Shown here: positions 12,402 through 23,230 of the stretch, piece after piece
Position numbering within the stretch: the stretch's first letter is position 1
How the letters are laid out: each line of letters starts with the position of its first letter
Source: Paraspadella gotoi
Lineage: Eukaryota > Chaetognatha
Assembly: GCA_051294375.1 (NCBI GenBank)
Contig: CM119266.1
Coordinates: forward strand, 18,834,087-18,898,086
Length of the DNA stretch: 64,000 nucleotides
Reading direction: 5' to 3'
The notes under the pieces: model-generated
Told to the model about the DNA's origin: nothing
The model's database searches: none
Seen by the model: only the letters and a program-made list of their open reading frames with translations
Position numbers and translations under genes: made by a program

Positions 12402-13849
12402 CGCGTTCGTAATCATTACCCTTTTTAAATTTGTATAATAAACAGACCGATTGGTTTTCATTAGTATTTTTTTCAAATTTTTTTCTGAAAAGCAGACAAT
12501 ATAAGTCGGGCGCACTTCGTCGTCATAAAATAAGTCCGTCGTCGTCGTCCGTTCGTCCAGACCACTGAATGATCGTTCATCTCATCGACGTCGTCGTCCA
12601 AATCTTCAAAGTTTTGAAAAAGAGTTTAATGAATTTTGGAAAGGACGGCGTTTAGTTACGCCTAGCGCCTCCCACTCCGACCATCGCCGACTTACGTGGC
12701 CCTATCAGAACTTAGTTTAAAAAGTGGGCGCTAAGCTCGATGCCGGCCCCCATACGTTCTGAACGAAAAAAAAGAAAAACATATGGTATTTCATTTGCGG
12801 TTTTTCGGAGATGAAATTTTTGTTATCGAGATTTTCGGGGTTTTGAGAGTTTGAGAGAAGATTTGGGTCGGGCGCTGAATTCAATTCGAACAAAAACGCT
12901 TTTGTTCTCGGAACCCCGAAACCTTTTGTTTTGGCGCGAGGCAAACATGGGGAGAGAGAGAGGGACGACGACGACGAGACGACGACGACCGACGACGACG
13001 ACGACACGACGACGACGACGTACCGACGACGACGACGCGCGTGAAAACATAATAAAAGTTTTTTGAAGAATAGAATTTATTTTTTGTTACGAGGTGACGC
13101 GCGTGGTGTAACGAGAAAGGAGGAGATTGGGTTTGATATAATCGCGGAATAGGGGGGGGAGTGTTTGAAAAAGGGGGGACGGGTGGGGGAAGAGTCAATG
13201 GGTTCATTGTTTTTAGGCGGAGAGATAGGAAGATCGAGGAAGAAAATAAAAAAGGGTTAGAGGAGGAATTATTTGCTCGGACGCGAAGTTGTTAAAACGT
13301 TCACGAGAAGTTGGGAAGGATAATTGGATTCTTAACGGCGGAAATTTTTAGGGACGTGACGATGACTGTTCGACTTTTATGGGGGAGCATCTCCGGACCT
13401 CTTTATTTGAATTATGAAAAAGAGTACAATTTTTAATGAAAGCCGCATTTGATATTAGAAAGAAGAGATAAAACAAAAAATGAAGGGACGAATGTCGTAA
13501 AACGTACCAAACATTATTTTGAAACACAAAGTGAGGCAACCTCGAAATTAATAGTCTCTCGCACGATCTTTCTTGAAGGGAAGAAAAAAAAAGAAGAAAA
13601 AGAAAAAGAAAGAAAAGAGAAAAAAGAGAAGAGAGAAAAGATATCCCGAGCAACGCGCTAAGCTCTTTGTGTCACAATCCGCCATTTCCAATTCCTTTCT
13701 TTCTTTCTCCCATCCCCGCTTTTCCACTTCTGACCGCCCCCTCCCCCCTCTCCCGGCCACGGCGCAGCGGGTGTGTCGCTCGCCGCTGGAGAGTAAAGAT
13801 GCGCAAGAACGAAAGGAGGCCCCGCGCCGTGGACTCCGCTAAGGACGGG
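12402..13849 (+). repeat. Module A, copy 3 (direct)
   Basis: Begins with CGCGTTCGTAATCATTACCC and follows 1-1385 base by base apart from frequent indels. It includes the (ACG)n tract at about 12964-13036. Arginine/threonine- and serine-rich frames here are microsatellite translations. Confidence 0.85.
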
Positions 13850-13933
13850 GGCAGGAAGAGTAGTTGAGAGAGGAGAAGATGAATGACGGAGAGAGAGAGA
13901 GAGAGGATGAGAGACGAGAGAGAGAGAGAGTAG

Positions 13934-13964
<31 letters not shown>

Positions 13965-14540
13965 GAAGAAAGAGTGAAGTAAATGGGGAGAGGTTAATAG
14001 AGTTAAAGGAATGTGGGGATTAGAAGGTAAAGGGGAAAAAAGTAAATAGGAAAGAAAGGAAAAGGGAAAGAAGAAAAAAGGGAAAGAAGGAAAAAATGGA
14101 AAGAAGGAAAGGGGAAAGAAGGAAAAGAGGAAAGAAGGAAAGAGGAAAGAAGGAAAAGGGGAAAGGGAAAGGAAAGGGAAGGGGAAAAGGGGAAGGGAAT
14201 CGGGAAAGTGGAATGGAAGGGGATAAGGGAAGGGAATAGGTAAGAAAAAGCAGAAGGGAGGGAAAAGGAACGGGTAAGGGAAAGTGAAAAGGAAAGGAGA
14301 AGGGCGAAGTGAAAAGGGAAAGGGGAAGGGAAGGGGAAGAAAGGCAGAAAGGAATGGGATGGAAAGTGTGGGAGGGAAAGAAAGAGAAGGGAAAGTGAAA
14401 AAGGGAAAGGGAAGGGAAAGGGGAAGGAAAGGAGAAATAAAGGGGAAGGGAAAAGGAAAGGAAAAGGGAAAGGGAAAGGAAAAGGAAATGAAAAGGAAAG
14501 GAAAAGGAAAAAGGAGGAAAGAGTGAATAGGAAGAGGGGA
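13850..14540. repeat. Module B inverted: purine tract (GGGAAA/GGAAAG)
   Basis: About 690 bases almost all A and G on the plus strand, matching the reverse complement of 1386-2012. It starts with a GA tract at 13882-13970. A tract this long and pure could form triplex (H-) DNA and is a known difficulty for assembly. Confidence 0.85.
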
Positions 14541-15987
14541 AGAAAGGCGGCCGCTACGATCCATCCCGAACAAAAAGACATATCAGGAACAAAGGAAAGT
14601 CGGGCGACGGGTCGGGACCAAAAATCGAATGTAGATTGGAAGAGAAAGAAAGATGAAAATCAAAAAAATAGATAGAGGGAGGAGAGAAAAGGAGAGAAAG
14701 GCAGAGCGGAAGGCAGAGGAAGGGCTCAGGTCGAAGCGAGTGTTAAAACGAATCCTGAGCTGAAAGATTGAAAAGATATAGAGAAAGATGTGGGAGTTAA
14801 GGCGGCCTTGCCTGAGGGGACTGGCTCGAGCTTGGCTTCGATCCAGGACTGGTGGATCTTTTTGTGCTCGGAGGAGAAAGACAGAACGGCGAGGCGTCGA
14901 TATCAACGTCCGTTCAAGAATGGAAGTTAGTTTCTGGCATTTTTCTATGAAAAAAAATAAAAGGGAAGTTCGTTTTTGAGGGAATTTTTCCGATCAGCGA
15001 AATCTCATTCTCATTTCATTTCTCTATTTCGTATTTAATCTCGTAATCGCCGCGTTTCTATCATATGCAATAGCATTTCTTTTTTCTTTTTTATTTTAAA
15101 TAAATTAATTATTGGCAATCTCTCTTTGCCGATTCGTTCCCTTGAGACTCTAGTCACATTGTTTTAAACTTTTCTAATAGCAATTAATCCACTATTTAAA
15201 AAAAAATTTAATTATCTTAATTTTCACAACAAATTTGATAGCAGAATTTACTATTGAAAAATTGCAGGATTACTTGTTTTACTAAATATAGACTTTAAAA
15301 ATTTTGAATTAAAATTTTTGTTATTTTCCTTTCTTGGTTTCGTTGTGTATTGTGATTTTAGAGAAAAGTTTGAATTTACGTGATCCACAACGAATTTTTA
15401 TTTTATTATAGAAAACGACAAGTTTCTGTTCACCACATACGAACCTTCATCAAGCTTCATTTTTAAAAATAAATGTAAAGAATTTTAAATAAATTTCACT
15501 ATATATTAGATTTAATTATATTCCTTTAGCATAGCAGTACAGTTAGCAGTTGTCTTCTGGAAAATAGAGGGAGCATCTTATACAACACAATAGTTAAAGT
15601 TACTTTCTGTCCTAGTTTTCTAATTAGAATATTAGACATCATCTTGTGAGAAGTCATTATTGAAAATTACAAAATACTAAAGTCTGACAGAAAGGGGTGG
15701 AGAGGATAAGCTTAAATCAAACTCTGTAATAAATAACAAACCCTGCAAGGTTTAATCAAAATGCTCTCGCTGTAGAGTTTAATAGTATTTTCCTTAAGAA
15801 TGAAGTAGTAATATAATATTCTTAATCCTAAATATCCCGAACAACACTTAAGGCGAACAAAATCATCGAAAATGCGACGGCAGAGCCGCCGCCACGAGAT
15901 CGTTTTTGTTTGCAAGAGAAAGAAACAGAACGAAAACAAGACATAACAAGACAAAAAAAAAAAGATATAAGACATTCTCCTTTTTGC
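14541..15987 (+). repeat. Module D, copy 2 (direct)
   Basis: Direct repeat of 7370-8772. The copies diverge abruptly just after TTTTTGCCA near 15987/8772. No gene is recognisable. Confidence 0.85.
15408..15462 (-). ncRNA. Degenerate hammerhead-like motif, module D copy 2
   Basis: Second copy of the motif at 8214-8262. It retains GATGA, the GTTC/GAAC stem, GAAA, the two-base loop and GTC. An extra T splits the CTGATGA element (CTTGATGA), possibly a sequencing indel. Confidence 0.25.
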
Positions 15988-16103
15988 CAGGAGGTCACGA
16001 AAAAAACAGTGGGAAAGAGGAGAGAGAGAGAGAGAAGAGAGACCGAGAGAGAGAAGAGGAGGGAGGGAGGAGAGAAGANNNNNNNNNNNNNNNNNNNNNN
16101 NNN

Positions 16104-16137
<34 letters not shown>

Positions 16138-16330
16138 CTGGGCATAAACAACCGTCGGCGACGACTCGCGTGAGCCTTTTGTTTTCTCTTTTGTTTTCTC
16201 TTTTGTTTTCTCTTTCGTGGGTAAATAATCAAAACATAAGAAAAACAAGTTTTTGTGACTACGAAATATCGTTAATGAAGGACATTTTGTTTTTTCTTAA
16301 ACATGATAACTGAAGATCGGACAAGTAATG
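15988..16330. other. GA tract, 25-N gap and a 12-bp triple repeat; no gene
   Basis: GA repeats flank the gap at 16079-16103. At about 16177-16215 the unit TTTTGTTTTCTC is repeated three times. The remainder to 16330 shows nothing recognisable. Confidence 0.8.
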
Positions 16331-16625
16331 TATTGTATAAGTTAGTTGATAGAACCGTTCGAATATAAGCAGGTCCCTAAGCTTCGTGTCAGGCTGTAAC
16401 ACCATGTACAGTGCGGGTTTTTATGCGCCCCTCCTCTTAACTGCTAGGCGCGGCCACCGCGGTGCTAGAACCCCGACCTTTGCGGTTGGGAGGCGAATTG
16501 GACTTGCCTCTGGCACCAATGGGCCGCTTGGGATGAATGATTGAGTGGATTTTAGTCCACCATAAAACCTTCGATTTTTACCAAGCCAACTTTCTGCCAC
16601 TCATTGTTCAAGGAATATCTTAACT
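16331..16625 (-). mobile_element. tRNA-derived SINE-like element, copy a
   Basis: This shares about 230 bases with 17165-17400 in the same orientation, including GGCTGTAACACCATG. On the minus strand an A-box-like GGCCCATTGGTG (16514-16525) is followed by a GAGGC/GCCTC stem and a B-box-like GGGGTTCTAGCACC (16461-16474). This order fits an RNA polymerase III internal promoter of tRNA origin. No target-site duplication was established. Confidence 0.55.
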
Positions 16626-17164
16626 GCATCAAATATAAAATTTTTAACACATAAATAGGTTTTAGTTTTTTCTACTCAACTAAATTTTAAAATAAATGAC
16701 AATAACCACTGGTTTGCCAATGACAGCGTATTTCTACGGCGCTTGTAAATTGTCACCATTAGTACCATGTACAGTTTGTTACGACTCTTGGTGCAAGAAA
16801 CTTTTCAGCAAATATAGACAAAAAAATTTTAAAAAAACTGTTTGACTATTCTTAAATTTATGTATTTAGTACAAGAATAAATATGGCCTACTCCGTAAAT
16901 TGTTAAATTTAGTGTTATTTTGATTTTATTAATAATTGCTTCATTTAGTATAATTCTTGTTCATTCCAACTTTTAGGAATTTTAATTTAAAGTTAAACTT
17001 AGAAATTTTACTACCGCCTCTACTATACAACATTATTGCCTATGTTTCAACATTTTCACTGTGTTATGTCTCTCCAATGTTTTTTCCTCATTCATAATAG
17101 AGTCTCCCTACTCTCGTATGTCATAACCTCCACAAAAGCAAGTTATGAAGAGACCAGTAATATT
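16626..17164. other. AT-rich interval, nothing recognised
   Basis: AT-rich sequence between the two SINE-like copies. I see no open frame of note, no repeat unit and no RNA gene. Confidence 0.7.
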
Positions 17165-17400
17165 GATAAGTGTTAATGACAGAAGCCGTCCAATACTAAG
17201 CAGTCCTCTGACCGCTTCGGATCAGGCTGTAACACCATGATACAGGCGGTTTAAGCGCCCGGACGTCCCTCTTACGAACTGCCAGACGACACGGAGCTAG
17301 AACCCCGGACCTTTGGGTGGAGGCGAATGACTTGCCTCCGGCTAATGGCTTGATGAAGGGTTAGTGATCTTTAGCTCCACTATAATTATTCAAAGAAGTG
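17165..17400 (-). mobile_element. tRNA-derived SINE-like element, copy b
   Basis: Diverged copy of 16331-16625. The minus strand carries GGGGTTCTAGCTCC (17293-17306) as a B-box-like element, preceded by a perfect GGAGGC/GCCTCC stem in the anticodon-arm position. Differences from copy a include substitutions as well as indels, so these look like two real insertions and not one locus duplicated by assembly. Confidence 0.55.
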
Positions 17401-18466
17401 CAAAGAAAGAAGGCTAGTAAGAAAAATACGTTATTATGTTCAAAGGCAGGACAATGCCTTAAAGAAAGAAGGGAAAAAAAGCCGAATTTATCAAGAATTC
17501 AAGCATCGCAGAATTCTATTTAGAGCAACCTTGTTCCAGGCATCATTCTCTGTATGCGGGGATTTAGATTTTTTTTGGATTCACAGTTAACGTCTGGTCG
17601 GGTATTTTTCCAACAATGACATTAGAACAACTTATATAACTATTATTTCTCTTTTTCCCACTGCATTAATATAAACACACGCTTTATTTAAAATATAAAC
17701 GGTTTGGCGTCATAGTTAATCTCTCGCTGCCGCTATAACATAGAACCCTAACTGGTAGGAGATTTCTATGCCGGTGCAGCTCGCGGGTTAGATACTCGCA
17801 GACCCATGCCTTCTTAAAATCATCATTTTCTGCTGCCAAATTTGACTTTCTTATAAAACGATCGACGGAAGCAAAAAGGGTTTGAAAGGTGCGAATGTTA
17901 TTTCACTGATTATTGCTACGGTCGTTTGACATGGTCTTCTGACATATTGACACAGGCTGTATAAATATTTCCGTGTTTCAGGTTGCTTTTCTGGCCTTAA
18001 AAACGTTTATTAAGAAAATTACCTTCGTGAGAGAAAGAAAAATTGGCCGGGACGAATGTCCTCTTCAATGCCCCCTCTCTCTGCTGGGATGACTCAAGTC
18101 AGATCTGGATTGACAAAATGATGATAATTTGAACAATGGATTAATGTTTAGGGGTTTTTGGTAGGGATAGCGTTTAGTCTTTAGGGGATAGAGGTATTAT
18201 GGGGTTAGGATTAGGTTAGGGATTAAAGGTTAGTATTGGTACTGATACTTTCCCTACGCTACTCTTTCCTAACAAAAAAATTCTGGCTATAGACATGGGT
18301 GATCATTGGTTAGAATCTCGAGATCGGCAGAAACGACAGTAGCGGAGAGCAACGACCAAAAGGAGTGATGCCCATAAAGCAGACGAGGGAAGCAGCTAAA
18401 AGACAAGTTTGTCATGTGTTTGAGTCTCGCTGCTTCAGGAGCCGCAGCCAAGGGGGCATCGATGGA
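17401..18466. other. No gene; degenerate TTAGG-like patch near 18190-18235
   Basis: Mostly unremarkable sequence. Around 18190-18235 several TTAGG/TTAGGG-like words occur close together (GGTTAGG, GGTTAGGG, GGTTAG), perhaps a degenerate interstitial telomere-like stretch. A 63-codon minus-strand frame (18287-18478) has unbiased codons, but I recognise no domain. Confidence 0.5.
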
Positions 18467-18497
18467 AAAAAGTGCCAAATAAAAAAAGGCACTTTTT
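18467..18497. repeat. Perfect 10-bp hairpin
   Basis: AAAAAGTGCC and GGCACTTTTT face each other across about 11 A/T bases. It lies at the edge of an AT-rich stretch. It resembles a bacterial terminator, but nothing else here is bacterial, so I assign no function. Confidence 0.6.
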
Positions 18498-18835
18498 AAA
18501 TAAAATTCATTAAAAAATTTTTAAATAGATATAAATTATTTTAAATTTTAAGCATTATTTAAATTATTAATTATTTAAATAATTTGTAAAATTAAATGAA
18601 TAATAAAACAATAAACAAAGGTGCGCTTGTTTAAAAAAAATATTAAAAATTGATTAAAAATATACTAATTAATTGATATTTAAATTTGTTTATTATTTGA
18701 AGTTTCGTGAGCGATTGTATCATTAAGTCAGAACGGTTTTTGATCTCTAGCACAAGAATTGTTCCATTTCCAGATGTCACTTCCTACTGTGTTCCCCTCT
18801 CTCTCGTTAAGACCTATTTCTCGGATATCATTATT
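18498..18835. other. AT-rich interval, no gene
   Basis: Very AT-rich to about 18700, with TTAAAT/ATTTAA words, then mixed sequence. No coding or RNA feature is visible. Confidence 0.7.
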
Positions 18836-19080
18836 ATTTTTTGTGATCATTTTTAGCTTGGATCTGACTTATCAGCAATCCCGACCTCTATAACTCCACT
18901 TTTTATTAACTACTTTTTCGGTCCCGTCGGTCCGCCCTCAATATTTCGGCACACACTTATATCATGTCAGAACATTCGAATTATGATAAATTATGCAAAA
19001 AAAATGTGTCCGTCCGGTCCGTCTGTCCGTCCGTCCGTCCGTCCGTCCGTCCGTCCCACCTTAGCAAAAAAAACACCATT
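18836..19080 (+). repeat. Composite repeat head, copy 1, with (CCGT)n
   Basis: Shares about 240 bases with 21905-22150, including TTATCAGCA, ATCCCGA, the block around TCAGAACATTCGAATTATG, and a terminal (CCGT)n tract (19018-19056). It leads directly into the satellite array that follows, and the same order is seen in copy 2. This looks like one composite repeat family of unknown class. Confidence 0.7.
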
Positions 19081-20075
19081 ATCGTTAACTGGATGGATTG
19101 GATTTAAATGAATGTTTGTGTGTGGATTAGGTAAGTTGTTGTGATTGGAGTGGATATTAGTTTCGAATGGAATCGGTCAGAGTGAAATGAGTTTAAAGGA
19201 AAAAACAAAAAAAATATTATTCATCTATTGAACACCAATTGCTCATGATGTGGTGGGCTGATTGACCTGGAATTTTGTATGTGGCGAGGAAAGTGTTTGC
19301 CACGATCGGCGCGCGGACATATGTGATTGAACAGGAAATCAAGTTTCGATGGGAATAGTTTGAGTGGAAATGAGTTTAATGGAAAAAAAACAAAAACCTG
19401 TTTTACTAATGATTTATGCTTTCTTTTTCCTTTTATATTAAATGTATCTGCAGGATGTATTAATAAATCAAATAATTAATCAGTTAATTAATCAATTAGT
19501 AAATAAATTAATCATAATTTAATTGAATTAGTCAAATCAATCCGGATTCCATCCCGTCCCAATCTTAGCAAAAAGCTCCATGAAACTCGTGATGGTTGGT
19601 TGTGATTTGGAATTATATTTTTGTGCCGGATGTGTGGGTAGGAAAGTGTGTTGTGATAAGCCTGGATATAGAAATTCGATGGAATCGTGTGGTGGAATGA
19701 TTAGTTTTTAAATGGAAAAAAAACATAAGTCGAATTAACTAAAATCTTTTTACTTATTTTTAACCTAATAAATACTCCAATTAATGCATAATGGATGGAT
19801 GATTGAGTTGAAATTTTGGAGTGGGTAGGTAAACGTATGACGAAGCTTTGCATATAGGTTTCAGTGAAAACGTACCAGTGGAAATGAAGTTCTTTAAAAT
19901 TGAAAAAAATATGAGGTCACATTTACTTGGAATCTTTTTATTTATTTTTAACCATGATAGATGAGATGGAAATTTTGTGCAGCCGGTAGGAAGTGATGTG
20001 AAGAAGTAGATATAAAGTTTTGACGGAATGCAAAGTGAAAAAATGATGCAATTAAAAAAAAATCTTTAAAAGCAT
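19081..20075 (+). repeat. Satellite array 1, monomer about 155-195 bp
   Basis: Five degenerate monomers, each with GGGTAGGAAAGTG, then AAGTTTCGATGGAATCG, then GTGGAAATGAGTTTAAATGG and an A-rich stretch. The GTAGGAAAGTG landmark recurs near 19120, 19275, 19628, 19823 and 19980. Divergence between monomers is high. Confidence 0.75.
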
Positions 20076-20994
20076 AAGGATCTTCGCTATTGCATAAAGA
20101 GAGAGAGACCGAGAGAGTGAGAAAGAGAGAGTGAGAGAGAGAGAGAGAGGTGAGAGCAGAGAGAAGGAGACATAAAATAAAAAAATCTTAAAAGACTCCA
20201 AGATCGAGCCAGAGCCCACTAATCATATGAAATTAATGAAAACCGGGAAAAAAACGAATTGAATTTCATTGCGATAACGAATTGTTGATTGTAAACTAGT
20301 AATTGATGATTCGGGCCGTAATCACTTTAATTGATTGGATGTAATAGTACTTTATTGATGCCTGTAATAGAATTGATTATTGATTCGATGCAATAATTCA
20401 ATTTATTTGGATGCTCCCGTCATGATAGTCACCCTTCACTTGCTGTTCGATTGATAGTCATTCAGTTGATGCCGATGTTGTCATTCCACTTGATTCGATG
20501 ATTGTCATTCATTTTGATGCGATGATAGTCAATAAAACAAACAAAATGCGGGTAGAGTGAAAGAGAGAGAGAGAGCGAGAAAGAGCAGAGAGCAGTGAGA
20601 AAGAAAGAGGAGAGAGTAGAAAGAGAGAGTGATGAGAGAGAAAGAAATGGAATAAATCCACGAAAATCCTCGGATGAAAATAGGGATTTTTGCTATTGAA
20701 AAAAAAGCGCGGAATAAATGGCAATAATAAAAGTTTTAGAAAGGAAAAAGAATAATTCAGAATGTTTTCAAAAAAAACAGAAAACGATCACGCAAAGATC
20801 GGACAGATAGGGAACAGACACACACAGAGAGAAACAGAGAGACAGAGAAGGAGAGAGAGAAAAAGAGAGGAGGAGAGAGAGACAAGCCGCCTGCCAGAGA
20901 AAAAGAGAAAGGAAAAGAGCGATATATAAGTAATTAAAGCAGAGAGAGAGAGAGAAAGCCTACAGCCCTTTTACTCGTTTTAAAGAGATCAGCA
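20076..20994. repeat. GA tracts and a GATGATAGTCATTCA minisatellite
   Basis: GA-rich microsatellites occur at about 20098-20165, 20560-20640 and 20820-20880. Between them (about 20395-20535) short units around TTGATGCGATGATAGTCATT repeat imperfectly. No gene. Confidence 0.65.
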
Positions 20995-21095
20995 GGTACT
21001 TTGTATGGCGCCGCACGTACCGTGAGCTATTTCTCTACCCAAAGACCCGGGTTCGCGACCTGTTCGTCGCATCGTTTTTTTTTACATTAGTGAAC
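20995..21095 (+). mobile_element. tRNA-like SINE head fragment
   Basis: Contains CCCAAAGACCCGGGTTCGCG (21038-21057), with a good B-box (GGGTTCGCGACC, 21049-21060) and the same CCCAAAGRYCCGGGGTT context as the elements at 16.4 and 17.2 kb. No clear A box is visible, so it may be truncated. Confidence 0.45.
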
Positions 21096-21904
21096 CCACA
21101 TTATATCTAAAAATTTTTTTTGTAAAAAAAAAAAGAGAGGAAGAGAGAGACAGAGAGAGAGAGAAAGGATGAGCTGACAGACGCTGGCAGAGCGGAACTC
21201 GTTTGTTAAAGAAGCAGTGACGGAGAAAAAGAGAAGAGAGAGCAGAGCGACATTATAATTAAAACGTTTTTGTTAGTTTTGTAAATAAAACATAAACGAA
21301 ATACCCAATATTGATATGAAACATGAGGAATTTTAAAGTATCTTTGATGATTTAGACAGCCACATATATGAAAATCTCAACTCCCATATTATATCACACT
21401 TTTCAGAAGCGATGATATGCAAAAAAAGCGAGACGCGAAAGCTTAAATCCGTGGAAAAAAAAATCTAGACAGGACGGGTCCTTTGCACCGCCTGGCGTCG
21501 ATAATAGAGGATTATTGTTTGTTTGATAAAATGTAAACAAAACAATTTTAATAACTGTCCTTGACTGCAATTTTAAGGGACATGTCGAATGGAATGACAA
21601 TCTGAATATAAATTATAATTAAATCTTACTTGAAGTAATTAAATAAATTAATCTATAATAATAATTAATCTTATAATTAATTAGAAATAAAATTAATCAA
21701 TTAATTAATTAATTAATCGTAGGCAGATCCGACATTGTTTGCTTCAAACTTGTTTTCTCAATATACGCCTTACCGCCATTTCTTGATTCTTCTTCGAGCA
21801 GAGTCTTATTTTGCGGGTCTTATTTGGGTGCGCCCGAATGGTGGAGTCGTTGTTCCAATAAACCAGCGAACAGCCCAGGGATCTCTTAGTATACAAATTT
21901 TACG
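21096..21904. other. GA tract, AT-rich sequence and (TTAA)n; no gene
   Basis: GA tracts lie at about 21134-21165 and 21220-21245. An (AATT)n run occupies 21697-21718. Open frames here are short and unrecognised. Confidence 0.65.
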
Positions 21905-22150
21905 TAAAAATCCTTTTAGTCGGATCTACTTATCAGCAGATCCCGATCTCTATAAGCTCACTTCTTTCGGGCCCGTCGGGTCCGCGCCGCAATATGGTCG
22001 GCGACACACTTTATATCATGTTCAGAACATCTGAATTATGATAAATATGCCAAAAAAAACGATGTCCGTGCCGCGGTCCGTCTGTCGTGTGCGTCCGTCC
22101 GTCCGTCCGTCCGTCCGTCCGTCCGTCCGTCCGTCCCACCTTATAGCAAA
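21905..22150 (+). repeat. Composite repeat head, copy 2, with (CCGT)n
   Basis: Direct copy of 18836-19080. The (CCGT)n tract at about 22091-22136 is longer than in copy 1. Satellite monomers again follow immediately. Confidence 0.7.
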
Positions 22151-22680
22151 AAAACTCCCAATTACTCGTGATTGTATGGGATTGGATTGGTATGAAATTT
22201 GTTGTGGGTAGGAAACTGTTGTGATGTGAGATGATTATGAAGTTTCGAGGGAATTCAGTAGCGAGTGGAAATTGGGTTTAAATGGAAAAAAACAAAAAAA
22301 ATTATTCACTATTGAACGCCAATTGCTTTATGAGTGATAGTGGCAATTGACTTTTGAAATTTTTGTATCGATGGTGGAAGTGTGTATTAAGCTTGGGATA
22401 TAAAGTTTCGGATAGGGAATTGTGCGAGTGGAAATGAGTTAAAATGAAAAAACAAAAGTTCATATTTACTTGAAGTACTTTTTACTTAAAATTTGACTCA
22501 TAATTATTATGTTTTATTAAAAATTGGATAGATTAATTTCGAAATGGAATTTTGTGTTGTGGGTAGGAAAGTATTGATGATAAAGCTGGAGGTATAAATT
22601 TTTTGATGGGAATCGCTAGGAGTGGAAAAGAGGTTTCAAATTAGAAAACCAAAAGACACATTATTTTGAGATTTTTTAAA
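22151..22680 (+). repeat. Satellite array 2
   Basis: Three monomers of the same family as array 1, with the GGTAGGAAA landmark near 22200, 22365 (degenerate) and 22555. Confidence 0.7.
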
Positions 22681-22733
22681 GTTTTCTGCCTCTGCGTCTA
22701 TCGTCTCCTCTGATGATGATTGAGTTGATGGAC

Positions 22734-22766
<33 letters not shown>

Positions 22767-23230
22767 TTGATTTGATGACCAAATACTTATGCCAATTGAC
22801 AAAAAACTGAGGCCAGTTGACCAAATTTCTTTAAAGGTGACCAAATTATTCGCCAGTTGGACCAAATTCTGCAGAGTTGGATCAAGTTCTGCAAGTGACA
22901 CGCCAGAATTATGCGCTGCGTTGACCACGATGGATTGATGCCTGGTGGAACCAATCATAGCTGCAGCTGACCAAATTGCTAATGCTCAGGCTTGATCTAA
23001 ATTATGCTAGTTGACCAAATTACGGCCAGCTTGATTAAAATTATGGCCAGTTGACCCAAATTATGCCTGTTGACCAAGATGTATCTTGTAATTGATCAAA
23101 TCTATGGTTCATTGTTCTAGCCAGAAAATGTCATAGCAGACACAATTATGTCAGGTAACCAAAATTATGCTGGTCAGTTGACAAAATGGGTATGCAAGTT
23201 GATTATTATTGCAAAGTTGAACAAGCTTCG
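22681..23230. repeat. (GATT)n and a TTGACCAAATTATGGCC minisatellite
   Basis: A (TTGA)n/(GATT)n run at about 22734-22765 is followed by roughly 440 bases of degenerate units near 20 bp resembling CAGTTGACCAAATTATGGC. No coding content. Confidence 0.65.

Noticed and set aside
13839-14573. 244-codon minus-strand frame
   Set aside because: It translates the purine tract of module B as phenylalanine, proline, serine and leucine, with no domain.
18467-18497. Hairpin resembling an intrinsic bacterial terminator
   Set aside because: The window is clearly eukaryotic and no gene ends there.
22084-22136. (CCGT)n tract considered as a CRISPR-like array
   Set aside because: It is a pure tetranucleotide run without spacers, in a eukaryotic repeat.
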